A DNA stretch of 9,381 nt from contig JANPPC010000022.1 of NCBI GenBank assembly GCA_031428275.1, positions 1-9,381 on the forward strand, in the 5' to 3' direction. This stretch comes from Pseudobdellovibrio sp031428275 (GTDB lineage Bacteria > Bdellovibrionota > Bdellovibrionia > Bdellovibrionales > Bdellovibrionaceae). How positions within the stretch are numbered: position 1 is the stretch's first letter; every line of letters starts with the position of its first letter. Shown piece after piece: positions 1 through 6,659 of this stretch. The notes beneath the pieces were generated by a model that saw nothing but the letters and a program-made list of their open reading frames with translations, made no database searches and had not been told where the DNA came from. The translations under genes and the position numbers were made by a program.

Positions 1-1
1 A

Positions 2-100
2 CGTGCTTTTGGATTTAGGAATTTTAATAATTATAGATTAAGAGTGCTTGCACTTTGTGGATGGAATGGAATAATAAATAGAACTAGAAAACTTCATTAA
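2..100 (+). pseudogene. C-terminal fragment of an ISL3-like transposase (5' part outside window)
   Basis: Reading from base 2, 32 codons run without interruption to a TAA at 98-100. The translated end reads RAFGFRNFNNYRLRVLALCG followed by WNGIINRTRKLH. The block GFRNFxNYRLRVLxxCG is characteristic of the C-terminal end of DDE transposases of the ISL3 type (IS204/IS1001/IS1096/IS1165 group), just after the last catalytic region. Only the C-terminus is visible because the window begins inside the gene, so it cannot be said whether the transposase is intact or a relic. It lies on the 3' side of the tRNA-Asp gene, a common place for mobile DNA. The family call comes from motif recognition only. 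A different DDE family sharing this tail is the main alternative. Confidence 0.72.
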
Positions 101-119
101 CTTGAAACTGCGATTCCCC

Positions 120-137
120 CTCTGATTGAGTAGAACC
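120..137 (+). mobile_element. Possible right terminal inverted repeat of the ISL3-like element
   Basis: About 20 bases after the transposase stop comes a sequence ending GATTGAGTAGAACC at 137. On the other strand it begins GGTTCTACTCAATC. ISL3-family ends typically start with GG followed by a pyrimidine-rich stretch (GGnTCTT-like) and lie shortly after the transposase stop, so position and form fit. The left end is outside the window, so the repeat cannot be matched to a partner and no target duplication can be confirmed. The 8 bases after it (138-145, GAAAAACG) would be the candidate duplication. Confidence 0.35.
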
Positions 138-209
138 GAAAAACGTAAATTAGTGAATTTGGTACTATCGAACCCTCGTATAGAAAACGGAAGTCTGCGA
201 TATGACTTC

Positions 210-237
210 AAAAAACCATTTTCGCTATTTCAAAATG
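210..237 (-). terminator. Weak hairpin plus T-tract downstream of tRNA-Asp
   Basis: On the minus strand, 18 bases past the tRNA end, CATTTT (237-232) pairs with AAAATG (222-217) around a 9-base loop. GG and six T (215-210) follow. A second small hairpin, GAAGTC/GACTTC (190-195 and 204-209), lies directly after the T-tract. The 6-bp stem is AT-rich and weak, so this is a tentative terminator for the tRNA transcript. I see no gene between 138 and 254. Confidence 0.35.
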
Positions 238-254
238 TGACTGATTTAGAAAAA

Positions 255-331
255 TGGCGGAGAGAACGGGACTCGAACCCGCGGCCTTCCGCGTGACAGG
301 CGGACGTTATAACCAACTTAACTACCTCTCC
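255..331 (-). tRNA. tRNA-Asp (anticodon GUC)
   Basis: Read on the minus strand, 77 nt fold into a complete cloverleaf. The acceptor stem GGAGAGG pairs with TCTCTCC, with one G-T pair at its base. U8-A9 is followed by a D-arm with GTT/AAC and the GG of the D-loop. The anticodon stem TCCGC/GCGGA carries the loop CTGTCAC, which gives anticodon GTC (Asp). A 5-nt variable loop follows. The T-arm GCGGG/CCCGT has the loop TTCGAGT. The discriminator is G, as expected for tRNA-Asp, and the terminal CCA is encoded (255-257). No neighbouring tRNA is seen, so it is probably a single-gene transcript. The transposase fragment lies on its 3' side. Confidence 0.97.
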
Positions 332-357
332 GTAGTGAAGACACTTGTGGAAACGAA

Positions 358-384
358 GTTATAGCCGAAGGGCCGTAATTTCAA
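358..384 (-). promoter_or_regulatory. Candidate promoter of tRNA-Asp
   Basis: On the minus strand TTGAAA (384-379) matches five of six -35 consensus bases. TATAAC (363-358) matches five of six -10 bases and sits 26 nt before the mature tRNA 5' end. The 15-nt spacer is shorter than the usual 16-18, which lowers confidence. A small hairpin-capable sequence, GCC-CTTC-GGC, fills the spacer. Confidence 0.4.
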
Positions 385-461
385 CTAGAAATTCATGTTT
401 GCCTGATATTCGTGCATGAAATGAGCTGACCCGGGGCTATCGCCTTGCTACCCTAGTTGAA
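380..461. repeat. 9-bp perfect inverted repeat spanning divergent promoters
   Basis: TTCAACTAG (380-388) and CTAGTTGAA (453-461) are perfect inverted copies 64 bp apart. Each arm places CTAG directly before a TTGAA -35-like box, one firing left toward tRNA-Asp and one right toward the HMA gene. A GC-rich patch (about 427-455) and a smaller inverted pair, TTCATG/CATGAA (392-397 and 415-420), lie between the arms. This may be simple symmetry of two similar promoters, or an operator. Confidence 0.5.
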
Positions 462-484
462 TTGCATTTATTTGAATCTATTTT
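457..484 (+). promoter_or_regulatory. Candidate promoter of the HMA protein-orn unit
   Basis: TTGAAT (457-462) and TATTTT (479-484) are separated by 16 bp. Transcription would then start near 491, about 18 nt before the ATG at 509. The leader contains a strong Shine-Dalgarno AAAGGAG (497-503), 5 nt from the start codon. The -10 box is a moderate match only. Confidence 0.4.
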
Positions 485-508
485 TAACCCACTTCTAAAG
501 GAGATTTT

Positions 509-814
509 ATGAAGTCAGTATTAATCGCGTTAACTTTAATCGGATCAACCGCTTTTGCCGAAACCACAACTTTGACCGTTGAGGGCATGCACTGTTCGGG
601 TTGCAAACACATGATCTCAGAAAAAGTTTGTAAGAACGAAAAACTAAAAGCCGATATCGAATCTTGCGACGTGCAAATTACAAGTTTGAAAAAGCAAACC
701 GGCAAAGTTGTTTTGGTATCGAAAAAAGATAAAAAAATTGATTTAGACGAAGCCAAGAAATCAATTACCGCAGCCGGTGAAGAATACAAAGTAACAAAAG
801 AAGAAACTAAATAA
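509..814 (+). CDS. Periplasmic heavy-metal-associated (HMA) domain protein, MerP-like
   Basis: A 101-residue exported protein with one HMA fold. Residues 1-17 form a signal peptide (MK, hydrophobic core, STAFA) with cleavage expected before Glu18. The mature protein begins almost directly with the metal-binding motif GMHCSGC (residues 26-32, ligands Cys29 and Cys32). This motif is known from MerP, CopZ and P-type ATPase N-termini, where it binds Cu(I), Hg(II) or Zn(II). The motif alone does not fix the metal. Two further cysteines, Cys41 and Cys53, are not part of the usual motif and could form a disulfide or extra ligands in the periplasm. The C-terminus is lysine/glutamate-rich. The start is set by AAAGGAG 5 nt upstream. 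orn follows after 4 nt, so the two are probably co-transcribed. No transporter or metal regulator is nearby. Confidence 0.88.
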   Translation: MKSVLIALTLIGSTAFAETTTLTVEGMHCSGCKHMISEKVCKNEKLKADIESCDVQITSLKKQTGKVVLVSKKDKKIDLDEAKKSITAAGEEYKVTKEETK

Positions 815-818
815 TTTC

Positions 819-1367
819 ATGGCTTACGAAAAAGTAGAAAACCTATTATGGCTTGATATGGAAATGTCGGGCCTAGATGTGAATAAAGAAGTGATCATTG
901 AAGTCGCATGCATCGTGACCGATATGAATTTTCGTGAGCTCGATAGTTTTGAAACGATCGTCAAACAGCCGCAAAGCTACTTAGACAACATGGATGCCTG
1001 GAATACCGAACATCACGGTAAGTCGGGCTTAACGGCGAAGGTACCGACCGGTATGGAGCCTGACATGGTCGAAGCGAAGCTGGTCGACATTATCAATAAG
1101 CACTTCCCTGAATCGCAGCGCGATTTAAAAAAGCGCCCGATTTTGGCCGGTAACTCAATTATGCAAGATCGTTTATTTATTGATAAGTACTTTAAAGTCT
1201 TAGCTTCACGCCTGCATTACCGCATGGTTGACGTCAGTTCATGGAAAGTGATTTGTAATAACAAATTTAATATCGAATACAAAAAACAAAACTCGCACCG
1301 CGCTTTAGACGATATCCGTGAAAGCATTGGTGAGCTTCGTTTTTACCTAGATTATTTAAAGAAATAA
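819..1367 (+). CDS. orn: Oligoribonuclease (3'-5' exoribonuclease, DEDDh family)
   Basis: A cytoplasmic enzyme that degrades 2-5-nt RNA fragments left by other RNases. It also hydrolyses pGpG in cyclic-di-GMP turnover in several proteobacteria (family knowledge). At 182 residues it is almost exactly the length of the Escherichia coli enzyme. All DEDDh residues are visible: Asp13 and Glu15 in WLDMEMSGLD, Asp117 in NSIMQDRLFID, and His160 and Asp165 in HRALDDIRES. The conserved VDVSSWK segment (residues 137-143) is also present. The ATG lies 4 nt after the HMA gene stop, with only a weak purine-rich SD inside the upstream reading frame, which suggests translational coupling. A hairpin terminator follows 42 nt after the stop. 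Confidence 0.97.
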   Translation: MAYEKVENLLWLDMEMSGLDVNKEVIIEVACIVTDMNFRELDSFETIVKQPQSYLDNMDAWNTEHHGKSGLTAKVPTGMEPDMVEAKLVDIINKHFPESQRDLKKRPILAGNSIMQDRLFIDKYFKVLASRLHYRMVDVSSWKVICNNKFNIEYKKQNSHRALDDIRESIGELRFYLDYLKK

Positions 1368-1409
1368 GCCCCAATTATCCAACACGATTAGATCGCTATT
1401 CGCCTACGC

Positions 1410-1440
1410 CCCTGTCTCATTTTGAATGACCAGGGTTTTT
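1410..1440 (+). terminator. Rho-independent terminator after orn
   Basis: CCCTG (1410-1414) pairs with CAGGG (1431-1435). Inside it TCATT (1417-1421) pairs with AATGA (1425-1429) around a 3-nt loop, with a small internal bulge between the two helices. Five T follow immediately (1436-1440). It closes the HMA-orn unit and separates it from the metalloprotease operon. Confidence 0.8.
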
Positions 1441-1487
1441 ACAGGCACCTGAATTTCGATGTCGTTTCGCGCGCAAGCAATGAAACC

Positions 1488-1516
1488 TTGGCACGCATTG
1501 TTTCCACGATTCAAAT
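1488..1516 (+). promoter_or_regulatory. Weak candidate promoter of the metalloprotease operon
   Basis: TTGGCA (1488-1493, five of six -35 bases) and TCAAAT (1511-1516, four of six -10 bases) are spaced 17 bp apart. This would start transcription near 1523 and give a leader of about 80 nt before the ATG at 1604. Apart from this and the terminator, the 236-nt gap 1368-1603 shows no gene. Confidence 0.25.
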
Positions 1517-1593
1517 TCACGAAGCATATTAACTAGTTACCCGCCCCTATCAGAATAAGACAGCGCATGCTTCTTGAAACATATGAACTTACT

Positions 1594-1598
1594 AGGAG
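1594..1598 (+). promoter_or_regulatory. Shine-Dalgarno that decides the metalloprotease start
   Basis: AGGAG ends 5 nt before the ATG at 1604. The in-frame TTG at 1574 and ATG at 1583 have no comparable site upstream. This supports starting at 1604, which also places the signal peptide correctly. Confidence 0.75.
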
Positions 1599-1603
1599 TA
1601 CAT

Positions 1604-4600
1604 ATGCGATTAACTCAATGTCTTCAAAAGGCCGGTTCTACAAAAGTTCACATGCTGATCTTAGCGATGGTGGTTGCTTTCACCTCGTGTACGAAAAAGC
1701 GTGAAGAATCATTTACTCAGGGCCAAGGACAAGATCTAGTCACCATCGCTGATCTAGACAATAAGATCTTTGATGTTCAAACCCTAGACGAAATTGGCGC
1801 AACCAATCCAACTGCCATTAAAATCAAAGAAGACGTATTAAGCAGCAAAAGCTTAAACATCGAAGCCAAAAGTAAATTCAACAACTGGAAGCTGACTCCG
1901 GTTAAAGTAAAAACCGACGCAGACCTATTAGGTGACGTACCCTTCGTCGGCCGCATCCATAATTCAGACAGTTACAAAATTCAATACCGCATTACAAACG
2001 ATTACCTAGTCGTTTATAAATTAGCTGAAAAAGCTAACCTACACCCGAAAGAAATTCCTGGGGCAATAAAGAATGAAAATTCATCGCAATTAGCGGTTCC
2101 ACTTGTGGCCTACCCGATTCGCGGTTTCTACAACGTAGAAAACATTCAACAGAATGACGAGAAATCTAATAAACTAATCGAAATGCCGGCGCGTGAAAAA
2201 TCAGACGCTAAATTTATTAAGTTAGATCGTAATGCCCGTACGATCTATAAATTACAAGAAAAGTTAGACGTATTCCCTAAAGACTACTTTAAGGGTGAAT
2301 GGTACTACGCTGAGACAATCATCGCGACTGATAAACAAAATAAAGAAATGATCGGTCAAACTTTAAGTCAAACTGACCAAGAATTAAACCCATCTACAAA
2401 AGTTCGCTTTTCATTCAACAACCGTGAAATGCGTGCAACGACGACCAACGTTGATAAAAAATTAGACCAATCAGATGAACTGAATCAAACCGTTATGTTG
2501 AAGTTACCGGTTGATTGGAAAGCTTACCGCCCCGTTCCGCGCGGTAAAGACTTCGAAATGATGGAAGAAGAAGTTGAATCTTTAGACTGGACTAAAAAAG
2601 ACTATTTAAAAATTAATTACGAAGGTTTAACAAGCCAAAGCATCACCGGTGGAACATTTCGCCTAGTTGACCTAGAACTTGACGACAAGTACTTCAGCTT
2701 CACGGTTCAAGAAGATCGTTACAACGTTCGCGTTAAGTATTCGTTCTTAAAAGCCGAAGGCCGTAAAGCTTACAAACCTAAATTACATTTAGAAAAAGAC
2801 TTCGATAAATTCGGTTTCTTTACAACTCAACGCACGGGCGGCGGTATGTTTGAAAAATACCGTAAAGATGACCTAGAGAAAAATATTTTCATCAACCGTT
2901 TCAACGTGGCGAACGGCGAAGTGGTATTCTACTTCACGCAAGGTTCTGACGAAAAGTTAGTACCGGTAGCCGCTGAAGCGATGAAAAAATGGGATGACGC
3001 CTTCAAAAAAGCGGGCGTACCCTTACACATAAGAGCCGACACCTCAAAACGCGTTGGCCTTGGTGACTTACGTTATAATCAAATCAATTTAATCACGACG
3101 GCAAACGAAACAAATTTATTTGGTTTCGGCCCATCGATTACGGATCCAGACACGGGCGAAATTATCTCGGCCGTGACAAATATGCACGTAACGACGATTC
3201 AATCTGCATTAGTGACTCACATTCGTAATTACCTACTGTACAAATCAGGCCGTACAAAAGACGCAACTTTATTCGTCGTGCCACCTGAATACATGCCGAA
3301 CGTTTCGATTTCAAAATCAGGCGCAGCCGAAAAAGTAATGACGTCGGCCACTTCTAGCCAAAACTACTTCCTAAAAAAGCTACCGGTGATGGTTGGCAAT
3401 CAGTTGAAATTAATCGATATCGAGGCCAATAAAACTGACGCAAAGACAATGCTTAAAAAAACTAAAAACTGGGGCCGCGAATTCGACCTCGGCGTTTCGG
3501 GAAAACACTTAAACGACGAAATTGAAAAACTTTGCCCTGAATTAAACGGCTTGGTTGCAAAAATTAAAGCCAATGGCAAAGACGAAAATGAAACAAAAGT
3601 AATCGTATCTTGTTCTGAAAAATTATTACCGCAAAAAATGATCGGTACTTTGTTACACGAAATCGGACACAACTTCGGTTTACGTCATAACTTCTACGCT
3701 TCGACCGATGCGATCAACTTCTTATCAAAAGAAGAATCAGGCACGGCTGAACAAGTTCGCTCTTCATCCGTCATGGAATACCCAAGCTTTAGCGAAGACC
3801 GCTTAACCACTGTTGGCAAGTATGACGTAGCCGCCATCCGATACGGATACGGCGATTCGGTTGAAATAGGTGACGATAAAACCCTTGCCTTAGATACAAA
3901 GTTAACTATCGCTGATAACTTAAAGAAAAGCGGCATCGAAGAAAAGAAATTCAAATTTTGCACAGACGAAGATGTTGAACTAAACGAAGATCCAATGTGT
4001 GCCCGCCATGATTCGGGAACGACTCCGCTTGAAATCGTTAAAAATATTATTCAAGAATACAACACATCAATCGCGACTTATAACTACCGTTTCGATCGCG
4101 CGTGGGGCATTGATCCGGCTCGTTTAACAAATTACCGCGTGCAAGCTTACTGGGTTGGTTTAAAGCGTTACTACGACGAATGGAGATTCAAATTGGTCGA
4201 TTATTTAGGCCAAGGTAATGAATATCTAGAGAAATACGACGCTAAGTCATACGCAATCAAGTTAGAACAAATGAATAAAGATCCACAGTTTGCTTCGACG
4301 TACAACTTATACAAACCAGCCGCTGACGAAATCTTTAAGTTCGCGATGCAAATCGCAACTTTACCGACAAGATACTGCATCGGTACACGTAATGGCGAAA
4401 TGGCATCGATTGAGTTCAGTGAAGTTCGTAAAGCTGTTTACAATTCAACAAAAGCGACCGACGGTAAAATGATTCGTAGTTGTATGGATGCGAATGCCGT
4501 AGCCCACATCAAAGAAAAATTCGGATTCGTACCAACAACTCAAAGTGGTTATGAACTTGAAGATGTTCGTTACAACATGGAAGCAAAAGCCGCAAAAGAG

Positions 4601-5620
4601 CCTTTCGATATCATAGGCCTCATGCCTGAAAAAAATATTGCAGTTATGGTCTTAACGGCTCGTGCCGCATTATCACAAAAGTATGAAGAAAATGCATTCT
4701 TACCAAACTTTATGGATGAACCAGACAATCGCGATAAGATGTTAACTTACCTTGCTGACCGTTTAAGTAAGGGTGTGTCTTCAGATCTTTTAGTTCAAAA
4801 GAAAGATCGTGTTTTCTTAGAGAAGTTTAAAAACGATAAACGCTATATCGATAACTTAGTGTCTTCAGTGATGTACGACGGTCTAGAAGTTCCTGAAAAA
4901 GAATTTGCGACAAGAAAACGTAAGAAAAAGTTCGCAATGAAGTACACTGATAAAAAAGAAACTCTAGAAAGAGCCGTAAAAAAAGTACTAGCACCAGATG
5001 GTACAAATAGCTATGTCGTTCTTGAAGCCGATGCGACAGAAGCCATTAAGTTACTTGAAAAGTTAGAAACTTTACCGGCACGAATTGCGGCTGCCGTTCC
5101 GGTAACCGACGAGACTTTCTCGAACTTGATCGAGCTTGCTCAAAGCGAATTAGGTAACGATGAAAAAGTCGATTACGTTAAATTAATGCGCTTCATGCAC
5201 TTAGTAATCGATGACGAAGCTAACCCAGCTAAGAATAATACAAATTATTCTCGTCCTAGAGATCAAAAAGATAACGATAAGAACCGCGTTCACTGGAAAA
5301 AACTATTAGCGACTGAAACCGCAATTGCTCGTGATCTGATTTTACCTATGTTTGATGCTGGCAACGAATTTGGCGGGCAAAGTAGTCACTGGGCTAGTTT
5401 TTATTATAACGTAGCCGATCGCATGAAAGAGCAAATGGTGCCGCATAATAAAAACTACAACTTGAACTTAAAAATGATCCAAGACATGGCTGCAAAATAC
5501 ATTGAAGCTAACAAGCCTAAGAAGGGCGACATTGTATCAAACGATATATACGACTACGACGAATTACAAACTCAGTATGAATTAATCTTAAGTTTATTAA
5601 GAAGAATTTCAGAATACTAA
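1604..5620 (+). CDS. Large lipoprotein zinc metalloprotease (metzincin-like, DUF4953-type)
   Basis: A 1338-residue secreted protease. Residues 1-29 look like a lipoprotein signal: basic N-terminus, hydrophobic MLILAMVVAF, lipobox FTSC with Cys29 as lipid anchor, then KKREES. The Phe at -3 is a little unusual. The region from about 370 to 740 resembles the Met-zincin proteases annotated DUF4953/DUF5117. It has EVVFYFTQG, a helix with KKWDDAFKKAGV, DLRYNQINLI, then DPDTGEI (514-520). The zinc site HEIGHNFGLRH follows (685-695; His685, His689, His695, Glu686 catalytic), then a likely Met-turn SVMEYPS around Met724. Known family members are often about 800-900 residues. Here about 600 residues follow the active site, charged and mostly helical in composition, with no domain I recognise. 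No inhibitor or transpeptidase motif is seen. A beta-barrel gene follows after 12 nt. The substrate is unknown. Confidence 0.88.
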   Translation: MRLTQCLQKAGSTKVHMLILAMVVAFTSCTKKREESFTQGQGQDLVTIADLDNKIFDVQTLDEIGATNPTAIKIKEDVLSSKSLNIEAKSKFNNWKLTPVKVKTDADLLGDVPFVGRIHNSDSYKIQYRITNDYLVVYKLAEKANLHPKEIPGAIKNENSSQLAVPLVAYPIRGFYNVENIQQNDEKSNKLIEMPAREKSDAKFIKLDRNARTIYKLQEKLDVFPKDYFKGEWYYAETIIATDKQNKEMIGQTLSQTDQELNPSTKVRFSFNNREMRATTTNVDKKLDQSDELNQTVMLKLPVDWKAYRPVPRGKDFEMMEEEVESLDWTKKDYLKINYEGLTSQSITGGTFRLVDLELDDKYFSFTVQEDRYNVRVKYSFLKAEGRKAYKPKLHLEKDFDKFGFFTTQRTGGGMFEKYRKDDLEKNIFINRFNVANGEVVFYFTQGSDEKLVPVAAEAMKKWDDAFKKAGVPLHIRADTSKRVGLGDLRYNQINLITTANETNLFGFGPSITDPDTGEIISAVTNMHVTTIQSALVTHIRNYLLYKSGRTKDATLFVVPPEYMPNVSISKSGAAEKVMTSATSSQNYFLKKLPVMVGNQLKLIDIEANKTDAKTMLKKTKNWGREFDLGVSGKHLNDEIEKLCPELNGLVAKIKANGKDENETKVIVSCSEKLLPQKMIGTLLHEIGHNFGLRHNFYASTDAINFLSKEESGTAEQVRSSSVMEYPSFSEDRLTTVGKYDVAAIRYGYGDSVEIGDDKTLALDTKLTIADNLKKSGIEEKKFKFCTDEDVELNEDPMCARHDSGTTPLEIVKNIIQEYNTSIATYNYRFDRAWGIDPARLTNYRVQAYWVGLKRYYDEWRFKLVDYLGQGNEYLEKYDAKSYAIKLEQMNKDPQFASTYNLYKPAADEIFKFAMQIATLPTRYCIGTRNGEMASIEFSEVRKAVYNSTKATDGKMIRSCMDANAVAHIKEKFGFVPTTQSGYELEDVRYNMEAKAAKEPFDIIGLMPEKNIAVMVLTARAALSQKYEENAFLPNFMDEPDNRDKMLTYLADRLSKGVSSDLLVQKKDRVFLEKFKNDKRYIDNLVSSVMYDGLEVPEKEFATRKRKKKFAMKYTDKKETLERAVKKVLAPDGTNSYVVLEADATEAIKLLEKLETLPARIAAAVPVTDETFSNLIELAQSELGNDEKVDYVKLMRFMHLVIDDEANPAKNNTNYSRPRDQKDNDKNRVHWKKLLATETAIARDLILPMFDAGNEFGGQSSHWASFYYNVADRMKEQMVPHNKNYNLNLKMIQDMAAKYIEANKPKKGDIVSNDIYDYDELQTQYELILSLLRRISEY

Positions 5621-5632
5621 AGGATTGAAACT

Positions 5633-6601
5633 TTGAAAAACTTGGGCCGCTCTTTTATTCTTAGCCTTAGTCTTCTAGCCGCCGCTAGCCCGGGCCTTGC
5701 GCAAACCGCGAAGCCCGCCGCTAAAGCCATGGCGACTTCGGTTAGCGCACCGGCCTCTGCAGGGGGCGCGAAGCCATCCACTTCGCAAACCGTTAATCGC
5801 TTTCAAGCCGCGAAGGCTAAAAAACAATTAGTAAAAAAATCAGAAACCACTTATGAAAGCCCATTCAGCGGTTCCGTTTCATTAACCAAGATTAACAGTT
5901 TGTACGACCGCAAAGACGGCACTTTCTACGACGGGATCAACTACGCAATCAGCCTAGGCTACAAAGCAAGCTTCGGGCAATTCGTCGGCGTACTTTCTTA
6001 CGATCAAAACGTGCGCGCCAATTACGAAGATCAATCTGATTTCAATGACGCTTACGGGGTTTACGCTCACAACCCGGCTCAATTAGGCAACTTTGAAACG
6101 CTTAAACTTAGTTTGGCGCCGAGTGCGACCGTGTTATTTCCGGTATCTAAAAAATCAAACAAGTTCGACCAAATGCAAACGGCCCTCATCGCCGGAGTGA
6201 ATTTAACTTTAGCTCCAAAGGTTTCTAGTACGTCCGGAAGTTTGTCGGCTACGCTTGGCTTAAACATTGGTAAAAACTTTCACCGATACGAAGAAGATGT
6301 GAATGGCGCCGTTCTTTCGCAGTACTCTTCAAATCAAAGTTTAACTTTAGGTTACGGGCTTGAATCTTTCTCGGCTTCGATTTCTTACGTGCACAAAACT
6401 CGTATCAGCTATCAAAATAGCACCCGTGAAGGCTTCGAGCTAACTCAGACGATCGCTTACGCGTTTACGCAAGCCTTCTCGTTGACGTTAGGTCACACGA
6501 ATGCGGGCGCGGCATTAAAAGCCAACGGACAAGACTCTAATTTTGCTGTCGTAAACGAAGATAATTCGGTCGTATTCTTGACCGGCTCTTACGGATTTTA
6601 A
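5633..6601 (+). CDS. Outer-membrane beta-barrel protein (hypothetical, signal peptide, C-terminal Phe)
   Basis: This is a 322-residue exported protein of no family I can name. It starts with TTG, supported by AAAGGA (5619-5624) 8 nt upstream. No in-frame ATG lies near the signal peptide. Residues 1-24 form the signal peptide (MKNLGRSF, LSLSLLAAAS, cleavage near GLA-QT). Residues 25-72 are a low-complexity Ala/Lys/Ser/Pro linker. From about 75 to the end, short alternating polar/hydrophobic strands rich in Tyr, Ser, Gly and Thr recur, separated by turns such as YDRKDGTFYDG and FHRYEEDVNG. The last residues, VVFLTGSYGF, end in Phe, the classic BAM recognition signal of outer-membrane barrels. 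No cysteine is present. The gene is 12 nt downstream of the metalloprotease and ends at a terminator, so the two form an operon and may act together at the cell surface. Confidence 0.78.
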   Translation: MKNLGRSFILSLSLLAAASPGLAQTAKPAAKAMATSVSAPASAGGAKPSTSQTVNRFQAAKAKKQLVKKSETTYESPFSGSVSLTKINSLYDRKDGTFYDGINYAISLGYKASFGQFVGVLSYDQNVRANYEDQSDFNDAYGVYAHNPAQLGNFETLKLSLAPSATVLFPVSKKSNKFDQMQTALIAGVNLTLAPKVSSTSGSLSATLGLNIGKNFHRYEEDVNGAVLSQYSSNQSLTLGYGLESFSASISYVHKTRISYQNSTREGFELTQTIAYAFTQAFSLTLGHTNAGAALKANGQDSNFAVVNEDNSVVFLTGSYGF

Positions 6602-6603
6602 AT

Positions 6604-6634
6604 AAAAAAAGCCCCGTCTTTTGACAGGGCTTTC
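6604..6634. terminator. Bidirectional terminator between convergent operons
   Basis: GCCCCGTC (6611-6618) and GACAGGGC (6623-6630) form an 8-bp stem with one mismatch and a TTTT loop. Seven A precede it (6604-6610), so on the minus strand the stem is followed by seven T, a strong terminator for ahcY. On the plus strand only TTT follows, so termination after the barrel gene is weaker. It lies 30 nt past the ahcY stop and 9 nt past the barrel gene stop. Confidence 0.85.
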
Positions 6635-6659
6635 ATAATCAAAACCTTTTTAGTTAAAA

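Noticed and set aside
166..178. TCGAACCCTCG resembles the T-arm of a tRNA on the minus strand (GAGGGTTCGA), suggesting a tRNA remnant or attachment site
   Set aside because: The matching stem half CCCTC is absent and similarity to the tRNA-Asp 3' end is only about 8 bases, too short for an attachment site.
484..789. Minus-strand open frame opposite the HMA gene
   Set aside because: It lies antisense to a gene with a signal peptide and metal motif, has no SD, and its protein has no recognisable domain.
1489..1503. TGGCACG followed by TTG resembles a sigma-54 promoter
   Set aside because: The TTG lies 2 bp too close to the GG element and is not followed by C, so the fixed -24/-12 spacing is not met.
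3400..3963. Two minus-strand frames inside the metalloprotease gene
   Set aside because: They are antisense shadows across the zinc site of a clearly conserved gene, with serine/phenylalanine-rich sequence typical of reverse reading.
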